From NCBI RefSeq assembly GCF_041381155.1, contig NC_091139.1, positions 5,766,383 through 5,830,382 of the forward strand: a stretch of DNA of 64,000 nt, written 5' to 3'. The position numbers were made by a program, and so were the translations under genes. The stretch's first letter is position 1; every line of letters starts with the position of its first letter. A model generated the notes under the pieces. It saw only the letters and a program-made list of their open reading frames with translations. It did not search any database and was not told the DNA's origin. Source of the stretch: Argopecten irradians (lineage: Eukaryota; Mollusca; Bivalvia; Pectinida; Pectinidae). Shown here piece after piece: positions 22,691 to 33,720 of this stretch.

Positions 22691-22895
22691 GAAATATTAT
22701 TGAAAGTTGCAGTTTTTATTGCCAGTGCAGTCAACAGAGCAGTTCGTCTTCGACTTGTAAACAGAGCCTACGAATACTCGTCAAGGTATGTTTAATTACG
22801 AGATATTTTTAAATGATTAACATTTTTAAGCCAAGTGATTAACATCGTTCATCTTAAATACAATGGAAGAAAATAAACGGACAAATTTCAAGGTA
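22691..22895 (+). promoter_or_regulatory. Possible 5' noncoding exon(s) of the PATJ-type gene
   Basis: Two good donor sequences follow a CG-richer stretch: TCGTCAAG before gtatgt at 22785 and TTTCAAG before gtaagg near 22892. Since the coding start at 26137 lies in an exon that begins at a splice acceptor (26083/26084), at least one noncoding exon upstream is expected and this is the best place for it. No TATA box is seen. Weak evidence. Confidence 0.3.
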
Positions 22896-23699
22896 AGGTG
22901 CCCCAGGGGTCAAGACTCGTCAAGTGGACATCTTTGGACACATACGACAAAATTGTTACTCGATTTCTGTGTCAAATTATTTTAGTGAACCTTTTGACTC
23001 AAATATTTTTTGCTTATAATGTAAAAAGGCGTTTAATTAACTTGAGAACTTGTGAAATACCACACATTCCAAAGGAAGGTAAGCTTTCTCAGGTGTCTCC
23101 GTGGGCGGGGCTATCTACAGGTGAATGGCACTTCGGATGCATAAAAATCACATTTGTCCTAATTTACAACATATCGTGATGTCGAATCTTCGTTTTATAA
23201 CGCGATTGCTACGTATAGAACAATTGTTTACCAATCGCATTTAAATTGTGACAGATCTGCATGCGAGAGTTATCTCCCTTCTAACATGATGAGTAATGTA
23301 TAACCATTGCATGCAGCCATGCCAGTTGATTAAAAAAAATGTTGACAACATAACATCCCTACCATGCATGTCCATGTGTCTTTGTAATTTCTGTCTACAT
23401 GATTTTGTTTTTTTCTCGTATATTAGATTCACATATTATGTGCATTTATCTGATCATGAAATAACTTCCATATGATTTTGACCAGTTTGCGAGTGTTTAA
23501 TTTCACGATATTCATTTTCGCAAAAAAACACACCTGTTCACTTTTTTGCAACATAGTTTCATATATTGACAGTAAAACATCCCTGTCCTCTTCACCCTTT
23601 ACTTAAAATTCACCTAATATTTCAGTGTAAAAGGAGCAGGTCAATGTGGTTTGTACATACATGTATATAAATACGATCACTGTCACTGACAGAGCAATG

Positions 23700-23960
23700 C
23701 TTTTTTGGCTCAGTCGTACAGCAGAATCACACCAGAGATCCCGGGTTCAATTTCTGGCCGGGGCACTCCATGGGAACCATGTGTATTTTTTCGTTCTTTT
23801 ACATTGGCACTCAAATCAATAACCCATGGAAGGTAGCCATGGGTTTGAGAGTCTAAATGTAAAAGGAGCGGGTTGGTGCAGTTTGTACAAATACACATAT
23901 GTAGTGGTTCGATTCCTGGTCTTGGCATTCAACAGAAATCATGTGTTCTTCCCTATTCAG
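23700..23960 (+). repeat. tRNA-derived SINE relics
   Basis: GGCTCAGTCGTACAGCAGAA followed by a B-box-like CCCGGGTTCAATTTC (23741), then TTGGCACTCAAATCAATAAC, related to the SINE at 5590. A second B-box-like GGTTCGATTCCTGG lies at 23908. Intergenic or in the 5' intron of the PATJ-type gene. Confidence 0.5.
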
Positions 23961-24420
23961 ATCTACACCTGAGAATCAGTTTAATTTAGAGTGATGGATA
24001 AAGTTGAGTAGGGTATCTATATAATTGGAATGGACACACAGACATGTAGGCCTGTATGTTTTCAATCCTATTTTGATACATATTCCTCGAACGCACTATC
24101 AGTACTAGAAAATGCCCAACAGTTTTCTGATGCGGACCGTCATAAATTCATCTGCGCGGTTCAAAAAGGAGCATGACATACTCAATCTATCGAGAAAAAG
24201 AATTGAGTAGCCTTTGGTTGAAATCAACGGGGTTTATATATGCTATCAATTCACCAATGACTGTAAATACAGTTTGATAAGCACAGTGTTAATGGGATGA
24301 AGTTAATATAGAAGTTGCTACACACTACATTTTAGATAAAGTACCTAGGCACCATAAAGTGTTTATGATTGGTTAAGGCAGCGTTCAAAAATAATATTAC
24401 TCGATCATTACTATTTGACA

Positions 24421-25720
24421 TTTTTAGCTCACCTGGCCCGAAGGGCCGGTGAGCTTATGTCATGGCGCGGCGTCCGTCGTCCGTCGGCGTCCGTCGGCGT
24501 CCGTCTGTCCGTCAACATTTCCTTTAAATCGCTACTAGTCATAGAGTTCTGAATGGATTATAACCAAATTTGGCCAGAAACATCCTTGGGGGAGGGGGAA
24601 CAGAACTTGTATAAATTTTGGCTCTGACCCCCCAGGGGCAGGAGGGGCGGGGCCCAATGGGGATATAGAGGTAAATCCTTTAAATCGCTACTAGTCATAG
24701 AGTTCTACATGGATTGTAACCAAATTTGGCCACAAACATCCTTGGAGGAAGGGGAACAGAACTTGTATAAAGTTTTGCTCTGGTCCCTCGGGGGCAGGAG
24801 GGGCGGGGCCCAATAGGGGAAATAGAGGTAAATCCTTTAAATCGCTACTAGTCATAGAGTTCTGAATGGAATGTAACCAAATTTGGCCACAAACATCCTT
24901 GGGGGGATGGGAACAGAACTTGTATAAATTTTGGCTCTGGTCCCTCGGGGGCAGGAGGGGCGGGGCCCAAAAGGGGAAATAGAGGTAAATCCTTTAAATC
25001 GCTACTAGTCATAGAGTTCTACATGGATTGTAACCAAATTTGGCCACAAACATCCTTGGAGGAAGGGGAACAGAACTTGTATAAAGTTTTGTGCTCTGGT
25101 CCCTCGGGGGCAGGAGGGGCGGGGGCCCAATAGGGGAAATAGAGGTAAATTCTATAAATCGCTACTTGTCCTCGAGTTCTACATGGATTGTAACCAAATT
25201 TGGCCACAAACATCCTTGGGGAAAGGGGAACAGAACTTGTATAAATTTTGGCTCTGACCCCCCAGGGGCAGGAGGGGCGGGGCCCAATAGGGGAAATAGA
25301 GGTAAATCATTTAAATCGCTACTAGTCATAGAGTTCTGAATGGAATGTAACCAAATTTGGCCACAAACATCCTTGGGGGAAGAGGAACAGAACTTGTATG
25401 AATTTTGGCTCTGGTCCCTCAGGGGCAGGATGGGCGGGGCCCAATAGGGGAAATAGAGGTAAATTCTATATATCGCTACTTGTCCTAGAGTTCTGCATGG
25501 ATTGTAACCAAATTTGGCCACAAACATCCTTGGGGGAAGGGGAACAGAACTTGTATAAAGTTTGGCTCTGATACCCCAGGGGCAGGAGGGGTGGGGCCCA
25601 ATAGGGGATTTAGAGGTTAATATTAAAATTCCTTCAGAAAAGAAACAATGAACCTGTATTCAGAACATTACTTGGCATTGCAAACCAGGTGAGCGATACA
25701 GGCCCTCTGGGCCTCTTGTT
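24421..25720 (+). mobile_element. Complete pearl/Helentron-like element, family 1
   Basis: The head TTTTTAGCTCACC leads into a hairpin around TGGCCCGAAGGGCC, then a CpG-rich run of GGCGTCCGTC repeats to about 24515. Seven cores of about 155 bp follow (AAATCGCTACT near 24526, 24681, 24837, 24993, 25155, 25311 and, slightly changed, 25469). The tail near 25620-25720 has CAGGTGAGCGATACAGG, the hairpin GGCCCTCTGGGCC and the end CTCTTGTT. No protein. Head and tail both carry GGTGAGC, so the ends share an inverted or direct motif. Confidence 0.8.
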
Positions 25721-26083
25721 AATTTACCAATGGCCAAGTAATAATGAAACTGTTGCTGATATATGGTACAGAATTATGAAATCAGAAAAATTACTATAAA
25801 TATTATAAAATGCAGTAATAATTGCGCATGCACCAAAAGCAAAATCAATTATTTTAAATTTTTGAGTTAATTAGACATATATATATATATACACAATTAA
25901 ACACCAATTATTGTTCAAATGATGGGTACCATTTATGCTCTAGCTGTCTGTGGTAGAGCATCTTTAACTAAATATGTATGTATTTTTTTAACCTTTAAGT
26001 TTTCAATGACAGACCACAGATGAATGTCAATCACTGACATAAAGTATTACATATTTTATCTTGTTTGTTTTGCTTTTTTCTAG

Positions 26084-27104
26084 GTCAGCTACAGGACTAT
26101 TTACTTGGATAGGAAAGTGATGTTCAAGTAAACATCATGTCTCTTGTATCAGGTAAGTAGACAGCACATATTTAATTTTCTTTTGATATGAAAATAGACT
26201 AGTAATGCATCTACGTAAAGCCAGCGGAACACAGTATATTTTGAATCATAAAGATCTGCACTAATTGGCACTCCATTAAGTGGGTTTGTTTATACTGGGA
26301 GAAAACCATACATAGAAACATTTAAAAAAACAAATTTGAGTGTGCGAGCTATTTGAAGAGTTAACGTTGGTAAGCTATTTATAGATATAGCTAGGAGAAG
26401 GGGAAAGAAACATTAAAAAAAATTAATTTTGGTTTTACAGGTCTGTGGCATCTTTTTATAAAATGTTGGTAGCTTATGAAATAATAAAATAAAAAAGAGA
26501 AGAAGTCACCTTTGGAAGAATATGTATGAATGACCAGATAATCCATTATCAGTATTTGTATTTTTACAGACAGCGAACAAGCCTCCGGATATCTGGAGCA
26601 CCTCCAGACTCGACTGTGGGAGCAGGGAGACCACTCTCAGGATGATGACATCACATCTATCATGGCTATGCTGGATAGTCCATTGTTTCGACAGCTCCTC
26701 ACACTTCAGGAATCACTCACAGAACTCAAACAGGTTGCAAATACATATCCTGTCAATGACGACACATTTGAGATCTCCACGTCAGGGGAGCTAATCCTGA
26801 ATATGCCTCCCGATAGCATCAACAGCAGCAACCACCATGAACAGCCTTTCAGCGAGAGCACAGCAGATGCCTCAACCCTGAACTACACAGGGGCAGAGAA
26901 CCCGATTGTCACCCCGGCGTACAACATAGAATTCCAGAGGGCGCTGGAGCGAGCTTCTCAAGGCAGAGAGATAGAGATTATCAAACTGTTCAAACCTGAG
27001 AATAGTAGTCTGGGATTCAGTGTTGTGGGCCCGAAACGGATGGAAAACCAGGTGGATATGGGGATTTATGTACAGGAGATTCAGCCAGTGGGTATAGCTG
27101 CAAG
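26084..27104 (+). CDS. PATJ: PATJ/MPDZ-type polarity scaffold, first coding exons (5' part only)
   Basis: Exon 26084-26152 starts after a T-rich acceptor and contains the ATG at 26137; its 16 coding bases join in phase 1 to exon 26570-27104, which ends in phase 2 at gtaagt. The 183 residues seen start MSLVSDSEQASGYLEHLQ. Residues 10-60 (RLWEQGD, MLDSPLFRQLLTLQESL) match the L27 domain of PATJ and MPDZ, which binds the PALS1 L27. A Ser/Asn-rich linker follows, then PDZ1 begins at about residue 140 with EIEIIKLFKPE, the carboxylate loop LGFSVVG and GIYVQEIQPVGIAAR. The rest of PDZ1 and later PDZ domains must be encoded further on. In known systems the protein joins Crumbs and PALS1 at the apical membrane of epithelia. 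Invertebrates usually have one such gene, so PATJ and MPDZ cannot be told apart here. Confidence 0.88.
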
Positions 27105-27289
27105 GTAAGTGTTACTAGTTTATATTGGTGGTAATATATTAGTGTAGTCAAAATACTGCAATATATATATAACAGTCAAACTTTGATATCTGGTTATGTT
27201 TTTCGAAACAAAAACATTGACTTATGTCAAGAACTTAAGTCCATTCAACATGTAACTTTAGTAAAACATTTTTACACAAGTCTGTTTTT

Positions 27290-28751
27290 TTTTAGGTCAT
27301 CTGACCCGAAGGGTCAGGATGACCTATAGTCATCATGCTTCGTCCGTCGTCGTGCGCCGTGCGCCGTCCGTAAATTTTCACATTTCAATCTTCTTCTCAA
27401 GTTTGACCAGTGGGATTGAGCTGAAACTTACATGAAATGATCCTGACATGGTCCCGACAAAGTGTTGTTATTTTTCGGGTCGATCCGAAATCCAAGATGG
27501 CCGCCACAGCCGCCATCTTGAAAACACATTTTGAACTTCTTCTCAAGTTCTACCAGTGCGATTTGGCTGAGACTTGCATGAAATGATCCTGACATGGTCC
27601 CGACAAAGTGTTGTTATTTTTTGGGTCGATCCGAAATCCAAGATGGCCGCCACAGCCGCCATCTTGAAAACACATTTTGAACTTCTTCTCAAGTTCTACC
27701 GGTGCGATTTGGCTGAAACTTGCATGAAATGATCCTGACATAGTCCCGACAAAGTGTTGTTATTTTTCGGGTTGATCCAAAATCCAAGATGGCCGCCACA
27801 GCCGCCATCTTGAAAACACATTTTGAACTTCTTCTCAAGTTCTACTAGTGCGATTTGGCTGAAACTTGCATGAAATGATCCTGACATGGTTCCGACAAAG
27901 TGTTGTTATTTTTCGGGTCGATCCGAAATCCAAGATGGCAGCCACAGCCGCCATCTTGAAAACACATTTTGAACTTCTTCTCAAGTTCTACCGGTGCGAT
28001 TTGGCTGAAACTTGCATGAAATGATCCTGACATAGTCCTGACAAAGTGTTGTTATTTTTCGGGTCGATCCGAAATCCAAGATGGCCGCCACAGCCGCCAT
28101 CTTGAAAACACATTTTGAACTTCTTCTCAAGTTCTACTAGTGCAATTTGGCTGAAACTTGCATGAAATGATCCTGACATGGTTCCGACAAAGTGTTGTTA
28201 TTTTTCGGGTCGATCCGAAATCCAAGATGGCGGCCACAGCCACCATCTTGAAAACACATTTTGAACTTCTTCTCAAGTTCTACCGGTGCGATTTGGCTGA
28301 GACTTGCATGAAATGATCCTGACATGGTCCCGACAAAGTGTTCTTATTTTTCGGGTTGATCCAAAATCCAAGATGGCCGCCACAGCCACCATCTTGAAAA
28401 CACATTTTGAACTTCTTCTCAAGTTCTACAAGTGAGATTTGGCTGAAACTTGCATGAAATGATCCTGACATGGTCCCGACAAAGTGTTCTTATTTTTCGG
28501 GTTGATCCGAAATCCAAGATGGCCGCCACAGCTGCCATCTTGAAAACACATTTTGAACTTCTTCTCAAGTTCTACCGGTTCGATTTGGCTGAAACTTGCA
28601 TGAAAGGAGCCTGACATGGTCCCAACAAAGTGTTGTTACATCTCTGGTTGATCCCCAATCGAAGATGGCAACCATGACACTATATCTAATTAATTTCCTA
28701 TATAATTATTAAGGTACTCAGATGACCGTTAAGGCCCATGGGCCTCTTGTT
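27290..28751 (+). mobile_element. Complete pearl/Helentron-like element, family 2
   Basis: A T-run and AGGTCATC head with the hairpin CTGACCCGAAGGGTCAG, then TCGTCCGTCGTCGTGCGCCG. Nine cores of about 146 bp follow (CTTCTTCTCAAGTT near 27389, 27537, 27683, 27829, 27974, 28121, 28266, 28413 and 28558). Most carry CCAAGATGGCCGCC and GCCGCCATCTTG as an inverted pair. The tail at about 28710-28751 has CTCAGATGACC, the hairpin AGGCCCATGGGCCT and the end CTTGTT. The repeated 62-63 residue minus-strand frames are products of the array. Confidence 0.8.
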
Positions 28752-29029
28752 TTTTGAGAAATCGGAGCCTCAGGTACGAACAGACCAACAAAAGCTGTTG
28801 TGATATTGGAATACGATATTTTTAAAAGTTTGTTTTGTTAAATATTTATTGCATGTTTTATTGAATATTTATTGCAGTGAAACTGTGATGTTTAAAGTTT
28901 TAGTGTTAATAAATACAAAGTTACAAAGTTTGGCTGTGTTACATTTGTGTGCTTTAATTGCAATTAAAACCCCTTAATAAATTAAACGTTACCGGAACTC
29001 TTTTATCACGTTCACTTCTTCCTTAATTA

Positions 29030-29935
29030 TTAGCTTGCCTCTCTAAGAGAGGGGGATTTAATAGCGTCGGAAATTCCAAGACTTAGGTGCAAGTGTTGTG
29101 ACATTAGTACCGTTATCTATCACAAGTGACATTGATGGCTTAGGATTAAAATTGGTATGATGAGTATACACATATGGACAATCATTTTTTAGCTCGCCTA
29201 TTCGAAGAATAGGGGGAGCTAATGTTGTCACCCCGGCGTCGGCGTCAGCGTTGGCGTCCCATTTCACGTTAAAGTTTTTTAGCAAGTTTCTGTTTCGTCA
29301 ATTGTTTAAGCTTAAGTCATCATAAATGTTTATGATTTTATTTTCCTAATGTGTATGGATGCTGAACGTGATAATACAACCAATTTGGGGCCCTTTAGGG
29401 ATTTTTTGAGTCTGTTAATTTGTCATATTTCCATGTTAAAGTTTTTGAGCAAGTTTCTATTTTGTCTATTGTTAAAGCTTAAGTCATCATAAATGTTTAT
29501 GATTTTATTTTCCTAATGTGTATGGATGCTGAACGTGATAATACAACCAATTTGGGGCCCTTTAGGGGGTTTTTGAGTCTGTTAATTTGTCATATTTCCA
29601 TGTTTAAATAGTAAATACTTGAACATCAACTTCTTCTGAATAGGCGAGCTTTGCTGTTCTTCAACAGCTCTTGTTAAAAGAGCAAAATGCTAGTTTTGGA
29701 GAATTTCAAGAGGTCCGATGGACCAACATGGCCGGGTAGGTTATGGTGCAAGTGCTAAAATACTCCTGTCTGTCACAGCTGTTATTGATGTATGATTTCT
29801 ACAGTAATATAGGATTATAAGCGTTGTGATTGGTATGGACATTCATTAAAAGGAGAAAAATGCTGGATTTCGAGAAATTCAAAATTCCCAATGGGCTAAA
29901 ATGGACAGGTTAAGGTGTTGGTACGGTGTTGTGAA
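29030..29935. repeat. Pair of diverged direct repeats, one interrupted by an element
   Basis: The sequence GGACAATCATT ... AAAAGAGCAAAATGCTAG around 29176-29690 matches GGACATTCATTAAAAGGAG and AAAATGCTGG at 29837-29866. The second copy is continuous while the first is split by the family 4 element at 29187-29675. Confidence 0.6.
29187..29675 (+). mobile_element. Small pearl/Helentron-like element, family 4
   Basis: The head TTTTAGCTCGCC leads into a hairpin CCTATTCGAAGAATAGG, then GGCGTCGGCGTCAGCG. Two cores of about 165 bp share TAAGTCATCATAAATG (29312 and 29478) and TTTGGGGCCCTTTAGGG. The tail has GAATAGGCGAGC, the hairpin GCTGTTCTTCAACAGC and the end TCTTGTT at 29669-29675. The paralogous site at 29837-29866 lacks it, which fixes the boundaries to within the flanking T bases and shows no target duplication. 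Confidence 0.75.
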
Positions 29936-30021
29936 ATGTTGTTATCTTCTCTTGAAATGGCTGTGAAACAGTCTTTGATTGATGTTGTCAGGTGGAATTT
30001 AGAACAGCTTCTGCCAAAGTG

Positions 30022-30104
30022 ACAGCAAGGCCATCGTATCCCTGGTTGTATATGGCTTAGGTCATCCAGAAACTTTCTGGATGGCCTATACAACCAGGGA
30101 TATG
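30022..30104. repeat. Long near-perfect hairpin
   Basis: GCCATCGTATCCCTGG near 30029 pairs with CCAGGGATATGATGGC near 30093, and CATCCAGAAA pairs with TTTCTGGATG at the loop. Arms are about 37 bp with few mismatches and a loop of about one base. It could be a small foldback element or a hairpin RNA source. Confidence 0.6.
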
Positions 30105-30418
30105 ATGGCTCAGCTATCACCTGGTGTAAATTCAAAAGTCTTGGCTTTTCCCACCTTTGAATAACACTGAAAGATAGGATACGCTTAGACTTTAAAAGTA
30201 GCAATATTTTTGCAAGGATCGACACCCAAGTATTTTTTGTATGCGAACGAGTTCAATCATTAACTAATGACTATGGTCATGCTGTTCTATTTAAATTCAT
30301 TGAGATTGCACATGCTTATTAGCAACCACCAATCACTGCTTTGTTTTAAAAAATGATGCATGCTCAAAAGAAGTTTAGTTACCGTGGAAAGAAATCTATA
30401 ATGTTTGAGATCTGGCCT

Positions 30419-30516
30419 TGCACCATAAAACTTTGTCAGACAGGTGTTTTCTCAAGTCTGTAAAATCTTATTCTTGAGTGAAAAAAACTGTCTGAGAATA
30501 GTTTTATGGTGCTGGG
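30419..30516. repeat. Foldback element
   Basis: TTGCACCATAAAACT pairs with AGTTTTATGGTGC, TCAGACAG with CTGTCTGA, and TTTTCTCAAG with CTTGAGTGAAAA; the arms are about 40 bp with small mismatches. A GC-rich GGGCGCCGGCCGGCGC patch follows directly at 30515-30530. Confidence 0.55.
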
Positions 30517-30530
30517 CGCCGGCCGGCGCT

Positions 30531-31742
30531 AGTCGATAAGACATGCGCATTACAATTTCTTGTTTTTGTACATGTGCATACAATATGAAACTAAAGCAAG
30601 TTTGATCACACTTTAGTTTCCCTACAGTGACTGTAGTTTGTGACGGAACTCATTCATACATATACCTATTAGTTCTTATGATTAAAAGGTCGTAGGTCAC
30701 ATGTTGTTCATTAATTAGTGCCAGGTCATTTTAGAAACAAATTTTGAGGACATCAAATTAAAAGAACTGAACTATTTTGACAAGATAAAAAGTCTTTGCG
30801 CCAATTGCAAGATTTCCACAGGAGTTGGTAACTCAATCCTTGATAACATTTCCCCACATTATTAATATAAGGAACATTTCACAACTGTATGTGTCCTTTC
30901 GGATAGATTTACATGTCAACAGTTGGATATAATTATATTATAACTGATGTTTAATTTGCTATAGTAATTAAATCTGCTGTCGTTGGAGTAGTGTAACAGC
31001 TAGACTGATGTATATGCCTATTGTTCAGAATAATTCTATTCATTACGGCAAACTTTTTGAAATTTTTAAAAATTTAACTATTATGCTTTGTTTCCATTTG
31101 TACCGTCATCCAATCCTAATATTTTAATGACCTTTCAGGGTACATGACACCATGTACAAAACACCAGTATTTTAATGTCTTTGTTTATTTTATGCAACAT
31201 GTACATGTGCATATATATATATGTGTGTGTGTCTACTAGACCTCATTTATATTCATTAAAATCATTCTACATATCAAATCAGGCTTTAGGCCACTAACAT
31301 GGAATTGGTAGGGCTTTACATTACATAACGTATGTACACATGCATCTGCATATTGTCAAGATACACCGTTTTAACCTTCTGGACGTCTGATTATTACACC
31401 ATCATATGTATATGTACAGTATCTGCAAGGTAGGGAATTCATTCAATATTCTCTATAAATTATCATTTTGTGAGTTGTTTCATCAAAGTAAAAAATATAT
31501 TTGTTAAGATAAACAGTTTTAACCATCTGGAAATCGATTTAGAACTGATCAAAATGAGAACATCCTTGTTAAGTTGGAGATTGCACAATCATATATGTTA
31601 TATATCAAGTATATATTTCCTCAAGGTGGCCAATTTAATATTTTCGAAGAATTTTTGTTTTGTGATTTATTTTGTCATCACAGTGCAATTATTTTTTATC
31701 GTATTAACTCTACAAAAAAAGGGAGATTTCCTCAGATTTGTA
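30531..31742. other. Intronic, no gene seen
   Basis: AT-rich. It contains a short AT then GT microsatellite at about 31209-31231. The plus-strand frames at 31470-31780 overlap each other and show no family resemblance. Confidence 0.4.
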
Positions 31743-31834
31743 ATGCCTTATTCGACCCAATAAGTGCCCAGGGCGTTTAAAAAATTGAAAAAATGCAAAG
31801 GTGCGCTTTTAGGGACATGGGCGCTTAAAGAGTA
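31743..31834. mobile_element. Shortened MITE of the TTTGACCC family
   Basis: TTATTCGACCCAATAAGTGC on the left and GGGACATGGGCGCTTAAAGAG on the right (given as two parts of the family ends) enclose a deleted interior. Confidence 0.5.
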
Positions 31835-32170
31835 ATAATAGTTTAGCTCAATTGATTTGAAATCAAATAATATCACAATGCTATTAAGAATAATAACAGT
31901 TTTATGAATAAATGAGATATAAAATCAAATAATATCACCAAGCTATATAAATGAATGATAGTATCACGAATAACTAGGAAATATAAAAATGCATTATTAG
32001 ATTAATGGGATTGGAATTAGGTGATCACATTACATGTACACAGTTTAGAGTTCTTTATGGTGGTACCCTAGAGTATAGAATTTGGATCATAGCCTTGGTT
32101 TATACCGCTTTCTATTAACCTTAATCCTTTATCATACAGCCATTAACCTATATCTATTATCTGTACATTT

Positions 32171-32497
32171 TACTGTATTTGACCCAATAATCCCCCCCTC
32201 CCCACCATATATATATGATACCTGCTATCAATTAAGTGCCCTCTTCCTCTTTGCAAGCTAGACCTTAAGTTCATGATCACATAACTTTAAATTTAATTGC
32301 CATATTTGACCCAATACGCGCCCGGGGGGTTTAAAAATGAAAAAATGAAAAGGTGCTTAACAAGACAAAATTATTGCAAACCTATACAGTTTTGTGTAGT
32401 TTTGGTCTTATTTGTGCCCAGGCAAATGAAATTGAGGCCTCAAAAAGGGGGAGGGGTGCTTATAGGGGCATACACGCTTAATGGGTCGAATACGGTA
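32171..32497. mobile_element. MITE of the TTTGACCC family, plus a partial copy
   Basis: A partial left end lies at 32171-32200 (TACTGTATTTGACCCAATAA). A full copy runs from 32300 (CATATTTGACCCAATACGCG) to 32497 (ATGGGTCGAATACGGTA). The interior shares TTGCAAACCTATACAGTTTT and GGCCTCAAAAAGGG-like text with the copies at 20791 and 39268. Confidence 0.6.
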
Positions 32498-33600
32498 ATT
32501 TTTTATCAAATGCAGACTGAAAATATGAATACTTTTATTATTTCTTTATTTGATTTAGTTTGCAAATTAAATGATTGATTAGAGGTTACTTAGCAATATG
32601 TGAAATAATTTTGTGAATTCAAAGTCTAAATTTAAACGCTATAATTTTGTAAGTGCTCTTGCTAGTAATGACGCTTATTCCTATGGATTACAAACGCAGT
32701 GATGGAGTCTATTAATTCAATCAGCTTTTAAAATGGTTAAAAATGATGTTGATGGACTATGATAGGGTAGATTAAATTATTTAGGGCTACAGAGTTTCTG
32801 AATTAACACGGATCCATAACAGTTTGAGAAGATAACCAGTAGACAAATTTGGTGTCTTCAAAAAGCCAGCATACCACATAAATTTGAGCAGGCCATGTTA
32901 AAACATTGATCTCATTTTAGCTCTTATATTCCTTTGAATTAATTAAGATAAGAAATCACAATATCTTGAAGTGTGCTATACCACCACGTTTAACTGTGTA
33001 TCCTGGATTATTTAGATAAATGAACCTTTGGATAATTTTTTTTGTATGTTTGAGAATTTTTTCAAAAAGTTTATTATTTAGATTAATTACATAATGGTTT
33101 ACCTTTAAGTTATAGAAAATATGTAAGGGTATGATCATTAATTTTTCTGAATTCAAGTATAAAAACATTTTCTAAAATATCTTGATTCACACAAAATTTA
33201 TTTAATGTATTCTTTCCGAGCAATTTGGTTCAGGCCAAAGGATTGAGGCAATGAGATAGGTTCAGTTGCAGCAATATTAAAATCAATGTGTGTAGTGTGT
33301 ACCTGTACCGTGTGTGTTGACCAATCAAATCAATTTATTGGCACTTGTATTAGCCTTAGCAATACAAATTAAAAGACTTTGTGACTAGATGCTCAATTGT
33401 GAAGTAGCTGGTAATAAAATAGATACACAATCAAGGTTAAAAATATGCAAAACGTTGCATCCAATTTCAGGTATTAAGGGTTGAATAGGAAAGAATGCTT
33501 AAAGCTGACAATGCAAGTTAAAAAGTTTTAAATTGAGATTAAAAAAAATTAAGTATCTTGTATTTCAAGAATCGTTTATGAAACAACCCCCATTCGAGGT
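32498..33600. other. Intronic, nothing recognised
   Basis: AT-rich DNA with no coding signal or obvious repeat. Confidence 0.35.
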
Positions 33601-33651
33601 CAGCCATTTTTATTTTTCGCTCTGTCTGTATCTGGTGCTCTCACCGACCCC

Positions 33652-33720
33652 TATATAAAGCGCGTGAATTGACACACGTGCGCTCAGTCTATACACGTAC
33701 ATACACACCCGGCAGTTGTC
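33652..33720 (+). promoter_or_regulatory. Candidate core promoter: TATA box, E-box and initiator
   Basis: TATATAAAG at 33652-33660, the E-box CACGTG at 33675-33680, and TCAGTC at 33684-33689, which matches the metazoan initiator (A+1 at 33686). TATAAA starts 32 bp before that A. AGTTG at 33714-33718 resembles a downstream promoter element but is one base off the ideal place. GC content rises here relative to the flanks. The order and spacing are those of a focused RNA polymerase II promoter, on the plus strand, inside the presumed PATJ intron. A donor-like CAG/gtatat lies near 33769. Confidence 0.4.

Noticed and set aside
25019-25527. Frames reading YFPYWAPP on the minus strand, also at 38-413
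   Set aside because: Same core repeat of family 1 in both elements; no independent evidence of translation.
27550-28617. Seven similar minus-strand frames of 62-63 residues (SGSFHASFSQIAPVELEKKF)
   Set aside because: They are one frame of the 146-bp core repeat read over and over; no initiation context, and the other strand and frames are equally patterned.
31470-31780. Hydrophobic small protein
   Set aside because: Two overlapping frames in AT-rich DNA, rich in Phe/Ile/Tyr as expected by chance.
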